14,884 nucleotides of DNA from positions 1 to 14,884 of the forward strand of contig JAEWVM010000049.1 of the NCBI GenBank assembly GCA_023396615.1, in the 5' to 3' direction. The translations under genes and the position numbers were made by a program. Below are positions 8,501 through 14,884 of the stretch, piece by piece; position 1 is the stretch's first letter; every line of letters begins with the position of its first letter. Source of the stretch: Spirochaetota bacterium. Lineage in GTDB: Bacteria > Spirochaetota > UBA4802 > JAFGJZ01. The notes below the pieces were generated by a model. The model was not told where the DNA came from. It saw only the letters and a program-made list of their open reading frames with translations, and did no database searches.

Positions 8501-8972
8501 AACGGATAAAATCTATGATTATTGATGACAGTATTTCAGTTTTATCATCTGATATTTCGGCATCAAAAGAAGAACGCGACTCAAACGCGTTTTCTTTTGT
8601 GATTTTATTGATAAACTTATGAATCGTAAAAATAGGAGCTTCATCAAGACTTCTCAAAGCAAGTTCAATTTTGATTTTCGATTCATCGATATTTGAATTA
8701 TTGACGAGTGAAGAAAATTCATCCGGAATATTTTCTGCACCCGATTCAAGTGACGTCAATAATTCGCGAAGTTTATTAGAAATTCTTTCTCTAAGTTCAT
8801 CGGCAGCAGCAACTGTAAATGTCACGACTGCAATTTCGCCCGAATCATAATTCTTCTCAAGAAGAAGTCTTATGTATATATTTGTAATTGAATATGTTTT
8901 TCCGGTTCCTGCACCTGCTTCAATCAGAGAAATGCCGTCGAGTTCTATTTTGTCAAAAGCGAATTGTTTCAT
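5505..8972 (-). CDS. recB: RecBCD exodeoxyribonuclease V, beta subunit (3'-5' helicase and nuclease RecB)
   Basis: A 1155-residue UvrD-like helicase with a C-terminal nuclease, near the length of E. coli RecB (1180). RecBCD unwinds and degrades DNA from double-strand ends and loads RecA. Helicase motifs are complete: Walker A EAGAGTGKT (18-26), TFTVAAADELRERI (51-64), DEFQDT (382-387), GDPKQSIYRFRGAD (406-419), NWRS (439-442), VHKSKGLEFP (721-730) and LFYVALTRAK (787-796). The nuclease has H937 in GNCLHGVLE, D1049 in GFMKGFAD, D1062 and K1064 in LDWKSN, and QLYIY (1092-1096). The 13 and 15 residue spacings from D1049 equal those of D1067, D1080 and K1082 in E. coli, so it should be catalytically active. 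The gene overlaps recC by 4 nt (ATGA) and is preceded by AGGAAAG. Confidence 0.98.
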   Translation of the reverse strand: MKQFAFDKIELDGISLIEAGAGTGKTYSITNIYIRLLLEKNYDSGEIAVVTFTVAAADELRERISNKLRELLTSLESGAENIPDEFSSLVNNSNIDESKIKIELALRSLDEAPIFTIHKFINKITKENAFESRSSFDAEISDDKTEILSSIIIDFIRSKINSYNRYIQKMINWSEYNKELISFIKSVSDKPYLLNEIKCDDISENEIFDGLDELANSAEVFKNYFSGNENNRLLFKGFAHAASKVNFDEMLELASNIISDKYSIFEKAEKFEKHFKWAYTQTFEKRFGEYKPLSEDILTVQKAIMHLFDAENAAAIAKKCFKSAFALEALEYYHKAVHKIKNQKQILFYDDIINSVYSVVKENADSELKKNVSRKYSIALIDEFQDTDETQCVIFGNLFNNLIYIGDPKQSIYRFRGADIYSYIEVSKKSTNRYNLQINWRSEEKLLSAVNAFFSCSDPFRNKDIDFVPAEPCMKIGKMTVDDSNDVMNIRFQSYSNQSELNVYEDITREIVSLLELSSKDKAVIPEENSARPLRASDIAILVYKNNEADEMRNYLSKKGIPSAIRSGKSVFDSYEFTEFVQILSAMENPESMKKIKTALSVRFMGFTPAMIELLSDDDMSIHAERFALYGRTASLKGLLEAYRMLIKDYSAVSNISVSPDAQRIITNMDHIAELLDERKRKKDYSLSELASEVSESLDESSEKYELRIERDDDAVQIMTVHKSKGLEFPVVFIASEFMRKMRDKELGFVCRINGKNSLVMNDGSEHYNKIINTEYKDEILSENLRLFYVALTRAKFRIYLYHAEKKTTKQSEKNKFSALNHILSSHDPSFEERETSDVLNEFAQKNGFLFTDISSLADSQDHTIYQPDSSVKLKARQFPDIAFRNFKVASYSMIAEGKDIPYEHKTDDSQELYNQTGEKVFLHEFPKGSEAGNCLHGVLEKLIENKEPDVKVIDSFLRMYGINYSYKKDVIRMIEEVKNAYFRSDDLKFSLADVKKENMISELDFHFSFDKFVSEKFEEIICEDAPGLHVRNTISEISITGFMKGFADMVFFHEGKYFILDWKSNYLGDYASDYSEEKLIQSMRSSKYAVQLYIYTFALYKLLKIRNKDFSYDDFGGFFYVYLRGVSAGSSNGIYYYRPSFDAVKKIEKELSGE
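5520..5525 (-). promoter_or_regulatory. Ribosome binding site that fixes the recD GTG start
   Basis: On the minus strand AAGGAG lies inside the last codons of recB, seven bases before GTG at 5512-5510. This strong site within recB suggests that RecD is translated from its own initiation site as well as by coupling, and it decides in favour of the GTG start. Confidence 0.7.
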
Positions 8973-11900
8973 TTTTTCTTTCCTGCTTTATCATTTATTA
9001 CAGAAATAGAACATAAAGGAGAAACGAATTTATAAATTCCGGCAATATCGGAAGCAAAATGATATCCGGCTAAATCAGAATAATCTTCAAATTTATTCTC
9101 TTTAGCCGTAAAATCATCTGTTTTTTTAGCAATTTTCGTATAGTAATCATTTTCAAATTTGTCATATTCAGGTGTCCATGCATTAATCGCGCTGTCAATA
9201 TCCATATCAAAAGGATCGGACAGATAATCGGTATACAATGAAGATAATTCTTTCATTATCATCCTGGCGGCATTTTGATCCATATGCGGAATTTCTTTTT
9301 TAGTGTCCTTATAAACAATAATAGTTTTTACATTATCATAAATTGCCGAAAGCATAACATGATATACTTTCGCTTTTGTTTCATAAAACAAAGACCTTCC
9401 TGAAAATATAAAAAATACGGAATTTAAAGATTCACCATCCGAATACAACCGCGAATTTCCGTTTATACAAATACGCTCATTTTCGAAAGAAAGATCATGT
9501 TGTTCAGATTTCATGGCGCTTAACACATTTCTGCTGAATTCAAAAATATTATCATAATCTTCGATAAATATTTCAAAAGCGCTTTCAGCGTATTTCCCGA
9601 CAGGCAGCATCATGGAATTCATGAAAATCCGTTTAATCTCGTCATAACCGCAGCCGTTTCTCAAATACGATTCAATGATTTTGGCATTCCGTTTTTTCAT
9701 TCCGCTTGTGAGCAAAAGCGGTTCCGAATCATAGTCAAAATCAGAGAGAGTTCTGAATTTTATTCCGCATTTCTTTTCAAAATAATATTTTCTCGGATCA
9801 CAGAAAAAATGAGCGAACATTTCTGGAGTTATCGATAACAACTCTTCGTTTATTTGCGGCATTGCACCATTTTTGTTTTTATGAGATTCGTGAGAAACAA
9901 TCCGTCCTGAAAAATACGAGAAAAATCTTTTATCTTTTCCGTCATAATATTTCCCGGAAAATCCTTTTAAAGCGTGTTCTCTAATCAATATATCTTTATA
10001 ATCATCCCCAAAATAATAATCACGTATATAGTTAATAAATTCAGAAAGAACGCTTGAAGCGGGTTTTTCCTCATTCGTCTTGCTGTCGCGTCCCGTATAT
10101 GAAAGATGCAGTTTTTTTCTCGCTGATAATATACTCTCGAGAAATAAATCCCGGTCGTCGTTTTTTACCGAACGGTCGCCTTTCTTTCTTTTATAATACA
10201 TGATATCAAAACCGAGATTATTCGCACTTCGCGGAAACTCTCCCGAATTAAGCCCCAGTATTGCGACAAAATCAAATGGAACCGAACGAAGCGGCAGAAG
10301 CTGACAAAAAGTTATTCCGCCCGAAATAAAACCTCTCTGTGATGTATCAAAATCAATCTGTCTCATCAATTCATAATAATAAACATCATAACCTGTTTTC
10401 AAATTGTTGCCTGCAGTTGAAGCGGCTTCTTCAATCTGTTTCATTACCTTAACAATATATCTGTAATCGGGATAATATTCATCGGCATCAAATGCGTTCT
10501 GCATGAATTCTATCATCATATCATTCCATTCGGAGATGCTTTTTATATCAGAGAATGACAATGAAAGCTTTTCAAGAAGTCTGAACAGTTTAAGCGCGGC
10601 AGAAAAAACTTCGATTGAACTGCCTTCAATTTCAGAATATGGAATATACTTTCCGATAGAATCTGTTGTTTCTCCGTAGCCTATACCGGTAATTATACGC
10701 TGTAACGCATCGCTCCACGAATATTCGGAAAATTCGAATCCATGATCTTTTTTCCGTTGAACTGAATCCAGACCCCATCTCGTTCCGGCTTCATACAGCC
10801 ATTTAAGCGCAAGATCTGCAGATTCAGCTGTTATTTCAAATTTCCTTTTTACGGGATCTGATTTAAATATCGCGGCAAATGCCGAAAGAGAATATCTGTT
10901 TTGTGCAAAATTGAGCGAGTCGGTGAATGAATTTATAAACGCACTTTCGGATGAAGCTTTCCGGTCGGCAATCGAATAATGAATCCGCATTTTTTCGTTT
11001 TCAGGTGATGAAAAAACCGCTTCGATGAAAGGTGTGTAACCCGAAATATCCGGAACCATTACTACTATATTCTCAGGGGATATTTTATCATTCGATACCG
11101 CATCAAGAATATAATCATATAGAACTTCAACTTCTCTCAACGGAGAATGACAGGCATGAACAAGGACTGAATCGTCAGGTTTAATTTCACGTTTGGAGCT
11201 TTCAAGACTATAAATATCCTGTTGAATCAAGTTAAGAAGAGACTCTCCCTCCGGCAAAGAAAAAGCAGAATCATCTTCAGTAAAAATATCAGAATCTGAA
11301 AAGTTATCATAAAGAATATTCAAAAACTCTCTTGAAAGTTTTCCGTATGAAGCCAGAAGAGGATTCCTCTCTTCATAATATCCGTCTGATCCGTTTTTGA
11401 GACTGTGATAAAGTATTTCTTTCTTAGAGCGGATATCATGCCAGAATTCAGGCGAAGGATTGAGCACATAAACATCAATTTCATTTGTCAAGGCAAGCTT
11501 TCCGTATGCGCGCAGAACATATTCGGAAAGAGAAGTGATTCCGAAAAGTGAAATATGTTTTGACTGCGGAATCTTTGAACTTCGAAGAAAATCAGATAGA
11601 AGTTGTCCTCGATGATCATATTCGGCAAATATTTTCCGCCAAAGATGATATTGCCATGCGAATTCATCCGGAAGTTGTTCGTTTTCCGAAATAATCATTC
11701 TGCCTGAATCCCATGCAGTGACCATATCCGTACGGTAAAGTGAATACTGATCAAAAAGATCCGCTATTCTCGCTGACAGCTGAAATGTCCGCAGAGGATC
11801 ATTACCATGATAGGATACGGCTTGCGCGAATTCAGAGGAACGGCCCTGATCTGAGGATAAAAATGAAAATACAGCCCATGCAAGAGCATGCTTGTCCGGA

Positions 11901-12145
11901 ATATTATATTCGCGCTCGAGAGACTCCTTCATCATTCCGACGCAAAACGGAACTGGTGTCGAGAATTCAAGACCCGAAACAGCTCCGTTAAGTTCGGCGC
12001 ATTTTAAAGTCAGCCATTTAGACATGCCTTCCGTCTGAACTATTACCTGTTCTTTATCAAATATGCTTAACTGTCTTTGAGAAAGCCTATGCGCGTAAAT
12101 TTCAGCGAGCTTCTCAAGTCTGTTAGAGTAAAGAATATTAAGCAT
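8969..12145 (-). CDS. recC: RecBCD exodeoxyribonuclease V, gamma subunit (Chi recognition subunit RecC)
   Basis: A 1058-residue protein, slightly shorter than E. coli RecC (1122). RecC is the scaffold that splits the duplex and scans for Chi. Family hallmarks run the length of the protein: VQTEGMSKWLTLKCAE (36-51), NPLLASYGKLSREF (261-274), VHACHSPLREVEVLYDYIL (329-347), PDISGYTPFIEAVF (365-378) and FISGGITFCQLLPLRSVPFD followed by ILGLNSGEFPR and NLGFDIM (about 606-649). As expected for RecC it lacks an ATP-binding P-loop. Its Chi-like recognition sequence cannot be inferred by eye. The ATG at 12145 has a strong AAGGGAG (12152-12158) six bases upstream. It lies 25 bp after the HAD gene with no terminator between, so co-transcription is likely. 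It ends in the ATGA overlap with recB. Confidence 0.97.
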   Translation of the reverse strand: MLNILYSNRLEKLAEIYAHRLSQRQLSIFDKEQVIVQTEGMSKWLTLKCAELNGAVSGLEFSTPVPFCVGMMKESLEREYNIPDKHALAWAVFSFLSSDQGRSSEFAQAVSYHGNDPLRTFQLSARIADLFDQYSLYRTDMVTAWDSGRMIISENEQLPDEFAWQYHLWRKIFAEYDHRGQLLSDFLRSSKIPQSKHISLFGITSLSEYVLRAYGKLALTNEIDVYVLNPSPEFWHDIRSKKEILYHSLKNGSDGYYEERNPLLASYGKLSREFLNILYDNFSDSDIFTEDDSAFSLPEGESLLNLIQQDIYSLESSKREIKPDDSVLVHACHSPLREVEVLYDYILDAVSNDKISPENIVVMVPDISGYTPFIEAVFSSPENEKMRIHYSIADRKASSESAFINSFTDSLNFAQNRYSLSAFAAIFKSDPVKRKFEITAESADLALKWLYEAGTRWGLDSVQRKKDHGFEFSEYSWSDALQRIITGIGYGETTDSIGKYIPYSEIEGSSIEVFSAALKLFRLLEKLSLSFSDIKSISEWNDMMIEFMQNAFDADEYYPDYRYIVKVMKQIEEAASTAGNNLKTGYDVYYYELMRQIDFDTSQRGFISGGITFCQLLPLRSVPFDFVAILGLNSGEFPRSANNLGFDIMYYKRKKGDRSVKNDDRDLFLESILSARKKLHLSYTGRDSKTNEEKPASSVLSEFINYIRDYYFGDDYKDILIREHALKGFSGKYYDGKDKRFFSYFSGRIVSHESHKNKNGAMPQINEELLSITPEMFAHFFCDPRKYYFEKKCGIKFRTLSDFDYDSEPLLLTSGMKKRNAKIIESYLRNGCGYDEIKRIFMNSMMLPVGKYAESAFEIFIEDYDNIFEFSRNVLSAMKSEQHDLSFENERICINGNSRLYSDGESLNSVFFIFSGRSLFYETKAKVYHVMLSAIYDNVKTIIVYKDTKKEIPHMDQNAARMIMKELSSLYTDYLSDPFDMDIDSAINAWTPEYDKFENDYYTKIAKKTDDFTAKENKFEDYSDLAGYHFASDIAGIYKFVSPLCSISVINDKAGKKK

Positions 12146-12170
12146 ATCAGGCTCCCTTCATGCTTATGAT

Positions 12171-12752
12171 TTACAGATACGGTCTCACGTCAGTCGCAAT
12201 CATTCCGGCTGTTCTCGCAGCCTGCAATCCGAGTTCGCCGTCTTCAAACACCTGGCAGAAACGCGGCTCTACTCCCATAAGTTCGGCGCATTTTAGAAAT
12301 GTATCAGGTGCCGGTTTGTGATGAATAACATCTTCAGCCGCGACCATGATATCAAAATATTTCGAAAGACCCACGGTTTCCATGGTCATCTGAGCTATAT
12401 CCTTTCTTCCGCCTGTTCCAAGCGACATCGGAAGAATTCCATGATACTTTCTGGCAATATCACCCACAACCTTGATTTCCTTAACAGCGCCGAAGTATTC
12501 CATGAAATACTTTTCTTTTACATTCATAGTCTCTTCAGGATCAAGTTTGAGATTAAATCTTTCATTTAAAATCGGAACGATTTTATAAGTCGGAATTCCG
12601 GCAAGTTCATAAAAGACTTCTCTCGGATAATTAAATCCCTGCAAAGCAAACATTTTTTCCCATGCTTTGTAATGAATTTCCATTGTATCGACAAGCGTTC
12701 CGTCTATATCGAAAATCAGAGCCTTTGCATTTTCATCAACTTTAAGTTCCAT
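12171..12752 (-). CDS. HAD-superfamily phosphatase, YqaB-like (sugar phosphatase / beta-phosphoglucomutase family)
   Basis: A 193-residue HAD hydrolase with the cap inserted after motif I. All four motifs are present: D15-I-D17-GT (nucleophile and acid/base), the motif II threonine T113 in LGTGG, K146 in HHKPAPDTF and the metal-binding E170-D171 in FEDGELGLQAAR. The pattern AWEKMFALQGF, AGIPTYKI, PMSLGTGG, HHKPAPDTFLKCAELMGV and FEDGELGLQAARTAGM--TDVR is very close to E. coli YqaB, which acts on fructose 1-phosphate and similar sugar phosphates. A beta-phosphoglucomutase role is less likely, but the substrate is not proven. GGAGAA stands just before the ATG. It lies 63 bp after the formyltransferase gene and 25 bp before recC, so it appears to lead the recCBD transcript. 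No functional link to DNA repair is evident. Confidence 0.92.
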   Translation of the reverse strand: MELKVDENAKALIFDIDGTLVDTMEIHYKAWEKMFALQGFNYPREVFYELAGIPTYKIVPILNERFNLKLDPEETMNVKEKYFMEYFGAVKEIKVVGDIARKYHGILPMSLGTGGRKDIAQMTMETVGLSKYFDIMVAAEDVIHHKPAPDTFLKCAELMGVEPRFCQVFEDGELGLQAARTAGMIATDVRPYL

Positions 12753-12776
12753 TTCTTCTCCGCCAATAGTTATTGA

Positions 12777-12806
12777 GTCATATTTTTACCGCGGCAAAAA
12801 AGTTAA
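12777..12806 (-). promoter_or_regulatory. Speculative promoter in front of the HAD-recCBD genes
   Basis: On the minus strand TTAACT (12801-12806) and TATGAC (12777-12782), each a 4/6 match to consensus, are separated by 18 bases. The spacer is exactly the imperfect palindrome at 12783-12800. The start codon of the HAD gene follows 24 bases after the -10. Both boxes are weak and the 63 bp gap may simply be an operon-internal spacer, so this is only a candidate. Confidence 0.25.
12783..12800. repeat. 18 nt imperfect palindrome TTTTT-A-CCGCGG-C-AAAAA
   Basis: The element is symmetric about a central CCGCGG, with A/T5 arms and one mismatched pair (A12788/C12795), so 8 of 9 pairs match. The half-site TTTTTACCG is repeated in direct orientation at 12813-12821, exactly 30 bp away across the end of the formyltransferase gene. 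It may be an operator for the HAD-rec genes. As RNA it could form a short hairpin, but it is not followed by a U-tract that would make it a terminator. Confidence 0.35.
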
Positions 12807-12815
12807 AAGCTTTTT

Positions 12816-13997
12816 TTACCGTGAAATCTGATTTCTTATGACATCATTATATTTTCGGATACTGTATTTCAGCGTTTTTAAATCGGCAATCCGTTTTGGT
12901 TTTCGCGGAGGAATCTGCCATTCGGGATAATGTTTGTTTTCAGGACGCTTGAGTTCCGGCATATTGACTTTTTCTCCAAGCAAAATCACTGCAGCGCCTT
13001 CAACAGTTTTAATAATCGGCTGGTATAAGTATTTGCCGTTTTTCAGATAAAATCCTATCAACTCGCCGGGTTTTCCTTCAAGCTTGACATAAAAGCTTTC
13101 AAGATTATAAACAAAATAAGTATCGTCAAATACCGGCGCTTTTAGCCTAATACCAATATCCTGACCGCAGAAAGCACGAAGTCTTCTATTTAACATTTCG
13201 TTACTGTCTGTTTGCCATTTTATAAAGGACTCGTCAAAAGCCTTTTCTATAGTAGCACTTGATCCTGTGTTGTTTTTCAGAAATACGCATTTTTTTCTAG
13301 TGTCATGAATCATTGAGCAGGCTCTTACAATTGTTTTGATTCCTTCAAGAGTAAGAGAATGCAGAATGCTTACCGGAGTTGAATAATTTTTAATCTTAAC
13401 TTTTTTTGTCATGGCTATGATAAGCCCAGTGTCAAAATGCTCATCAACTTTATGAACTGTTCCCCAGATCTTCTTCCAGCCTTCGAGAATAGCAAAAGTA
13501 TCAGGCTCCATACCTTTTAGAAACGGAAGAGGTCCGGGATGAAAATTAATGAAACCGTTAAGGGGAATTTTAAAAAGCTGAGGCGGAACCCAGTTGCCGT
13601 AAAAAACAACACCTGTATCATATACAACCGAAGAAATATCATCAAGAAATCTTTGAATCTTTTTTGAAGCTTCAGGATCATCAAAATTTTTCTTTATAAC
13701 AGACTGCTTGGCAGAAAGCTCTGCCGGAAGAAAAAACCTTTTCATGGCCTGTATCTGCGGATTGATATTTAACGGATCATCAGGCTCAATTATCAAACCC
13801 GTTATACAGTTTCCCGAATGTTCAAGTTCGTCTATCAAACGCAGACCATAATCGATTCTTCCGCGGGGACGCGAATTGCCGATATACAAAAGAATTCTGC
13901 CGTTTTTTTTCAGGTTTTTATTTCTGCTCTCTGATATCAATTCAGGAAGAAATTCATCATTCTTCAGCAATTTTAAAAGCAATGGCGTAGAATCCAT
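12816..13997 (-). CDS. Formyltransferase-family protein (Fmt/ArnA-like fold), substrate unknown
   Basis: A 393-residue protein with a 10-formyl-tetrahydrofolate-dependent formyltransferase domain. A roughly 30-residue N-terminal extension precedes a Rossmann-like start (GRILLYIGNSRPRG, 33-46). The catalytic Asn-His-Asp triad is intact: N151 and H153 in FINFHPGPLPFLKG, and D189 in VDEHFDTGLI, 38 residues after the Asn as in E. coli Fmt. Residues about 258-350 resemble the Fmt C-terminal domain (FIKW, RRLRAFCG, GKPGELIGFY). It differs from true Met-tRNA formyltransferase: HPGPLP replaces SLLP, the tail is basic and proline-rich (PPRKPKRIADLK), and no def gene is adjacent. An amino-sugar, amino-acid or other amine N-formyltransferase is therefore possible. 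The Shine-Dalgarno TAAGGAG overlaps the stop codon of the cyclase gene, so the two are almost certainly co-translated. Confidence 0.75.
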   Translation of the reverse strand: MDSTPLLLKLLKNDEFLPELISESRNKNLKKNGRILLYIGNSRPRGRIDYGLRLIDELEHSGNCITGLIIEPDDPLNINPQIQAMKRFFLPAELSAKQSVIKKNFDDPEASKKIQRFLDDISSVVYDTGVVFYGNWVPPQLFKIPLNGFINFHPGPLPFLKGMEPDTFAILEGWKKIWGTVHKVDEHFDTGLIIAMTKKVKIKNYSTPVSILHSLTLEGIKTIVRACSMIHDTRKKCVFLKNNTGSSATIEKAFDESFIKWQTDSNEMLNRRLRAFCGQDIGIRLKAPVFDDTYFVYNLESFYVKLEGKPGELIGFYLKNGKYLYQPIIKTVEGAAVILLGEKVNMPELKRPENKHYPEWQIPPRKPKRIADLKTLKYSIRKYNDVIRNQISR

Positions 13998-14002
13998 ACA
14001 TG

Positions 14003-14009
14003 CTCCTTA
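14003..14009 (-). promoter_or_regulatory. Ribosome binding site of the formyltransferase gene, overlapping the cyclase stop codon
   Basis: On the minus strand TAAGGAG starts with the TAA stop of the cyclase (14007-14009) and ends five bases before the ATG at 13997. The overlap points to translational coupling and supports this start codon. Confidence 0.7.
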
Positions 14010-14884
14010 TTTGTCGAGAAACACAAGAGAACCGTCAAAACCGGATTTGGGATTTCTAATGCATTCTCTGCATATATCGAGATAAACTTTAAATGCGGAA
14101 TCAGAAGGATATTTTTCAGTGCCCTTTTTGAAATAGCCGCCTGCAAGCCTGAAATCTCCTTTCTCAAATTCAGCAATTCCTTTTGTCAAAAGAGCCGATG
14201 CCTTGATCTTGTTTTCGCGTTCTTCGGCGAAACAGCCGTCAAGAACCTCATAAACACCGACTGGTTGTTTTTTCCCTTTCACACGTATCATTCCGAGATA
14301 ACGGAAAGTATAAAGACCGCGCACTTTCATTCCTTCATAAGTAGTTTCACTTATAATAATATTCGCACCGAATTTTTTTGTAAGCCCTTCAATGCGGCTT
14401 GCAAGATTGACGTTATCGGAAATTACCGTAGAATCAACTCTCTCATCTTCGCCGAGAATTCCAAGCATAAGAAGACCAGTATGAATTCCCGTTCCTATTG
14501 CTATCTGCATCAAATTACTCTCGGCACGTTTCTGATTATATTCATAAATCGTTTTCTGAATATCGAGAGCGGCTTTAACAGCGTCATCGGGACTCACGGG
14601 ATAAAGCGCCATGATCGCGTCTCCGATATATTTATCAATGAAGCCGCCGTTACTTCTCACAAGCGGTCCGACAAGACCGAGATATGAGTTCAAAAAGTCG
14701 AAGTTTTCTTTCGGAGACATGGATTCGGAAATATCCGTAAATGAACGGATGTCGGTAAACATAACAGTCATTTCCTGCTGAGTTTGATCCCCGCGTCTTA
14801 CATCAATGATGCTTTCTTTTTTTAGAAATTTCAAAAACTCCATCGGAACAAAGCCGTGATATGCCTTGTTGAGCTGGGTTATTT
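14007..14884 (-). CDS. Class III adenylate cyclase, C-terminal part (5' end outside the window)
   Basis: The gene enters from the right edge. The ATG at 14843 is not its start, because the frame stays open to the edge and encodes ITQLNKAYHGFVP before it. LNKAYHGFVP-EFLKFL is the usual linker between an upstream sensor or membrane region and a class III cyclase domain. The catalytic domain shows both metal aspartates (MFTDIRSF and YIGDAIMALY). The adenine-selecting pair is Lys in FIDKYIGD and Thr in DSTVISDNVNLASR, and the transition-state Asn and Arg are in NVNLASR. Lys/Thr is an adenylate rather than guanylate cyclase signature seen in many bacterial enzymes. After VKGKKQPVGVYEVLD a roughly 60-residue TPR-like helical tail follows (LLTKGIAEFEKGDFRLAGGY). 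The domain is soluble; the missing N-terminus probably carries the sensor. The formyltransferase gene follows after 9 bp. Confidence 0.92.
   Translation of the reverse strand, partial: ITQLNKAYHGFVPMEFLKFLKKESIIDVRRGDQTQQEMTVMFTDIRSFTDISESMSPKENFDFLNSYLGLVGPLVRSNGGFIDKYIGDAIMALYPVSPDDAVKAALDIQKTIYEYNQKRAESNLMQIAIGTGIHTGLLMLGILGEDERVDSTVISDNVNLASRIEGLTKKFGANIIISETTYEGMKVRGLYTFRYLGMIRVKGKKQPVGVYEVLDGCFAEERENKIKASALLTKGIAEFEKGDFRLAGGYFKKGTEKYPSDSAFKVYLDICRECIRNPKSGFDGSLVFLDK

Noticed and set aside
12796..12817. AT-rich hairpin AAAAAAG-TTAAAAG-CTTTTTT after the formyltransferase gene as an intrinsic terminator
   Set aside because: The stem has a single G-C pair, so its stability would be too low for a reliable terminator. 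The T-run is part of the stem itself.
14265..14687. A 140-codon plus-strand open frame opposite the cyclase domain
   Set aside because: The opposite strand encodes every conserved cyclase motif over the same interval, and the translated frame resembles no family I know.
14843..14843. ATG at 14843 as start of the cyclase gene
   Set aside because: The frame continues to the window edge with the conserved linker residues LNKAYHGFVP just before it, so this Met is internal.
1..14884. A new defence system or mobile element
   Set aside because: No integrase, transposase, toxin-antitoxin pair, CRISPR repeats, reverse transcriptase or terminal repeats were recognised. Apart from the unassigned formyltransferase substrate, the proteins fall into known housekeeping or signalling families.

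Overview
The window comes from an AT-rich bacterium with clear Shine-Dalgarno sequences, tightly packed genes and many 1-8 nt overlaps. The phylum cannot be fixed from sequence alone. A class III cyclase preceded by an LNKAYHGFVP-type linker, a REC-GGDEF regulator and a LysM-M23 protein would suit a spirochaete-like or other signal-rich Gram-negative, but this is only an inference. No tRNA, rRNA, CRISPR array, insertion sequence or prophage gene was seen.

Left part (1-1349). The first 34 codons of an ABC-F ATPase gene run off the left edge on the minus strand, with a possible promoter of their own. Next, also on the minus strand, is a two-domain response regulator (REC-GGDEF) that should make cyclic di-GMP. 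A 279 bp divergent intergenic region follows; it contains a perfect 13 nt palindrome and several AT-rich symmetric elements.

Plus-strand pair (1350-3769). A membrane-anchored LysM-M23 murein endopeptidase gene overlaps by one base (TAATG) a gene for an unusual 484-residue fusion: an RsmG-type 16S rRNA m7G methyltransferase followed by a complete SpoU/TrmH-type 2'-O-ribose methyltransferase. This fusion is the most notable protein in the window.

Minus-strand block (14884-3752). Six genes run leftwards: the end of a class III (probably adenylate) cyclase, a formyltransferase-family protein, a YqaB-like HAD phosphatase, then recC, recB and recD. The cyclase and formyltransferase genes are 9 bp apart. 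A 63 bp gap with a symmetric element precedes the HAD gene. The HAD gene and recC are 25 bp apart, recC/recB overlap by 4 nt and recB/recD by 8 nt. recBCD is complete, with all helicase motifs and the RecB nuclease residues intact, so it should encode a working double-strand-break repair and DNA-degradation machine. The 3' end of recD overlaps the convergent methyltransferase fusion gene by 18 nt.

The window is mostly housekeeping repair, RNA modification, cell wall and nucleotide signalling. I found no convincing new defence or mobile system. The best leads are the bifunctional methyltransferase, the functionally unassigned formyltransferase, the HAD-recCBD linkage and the symmetric element in front of it.
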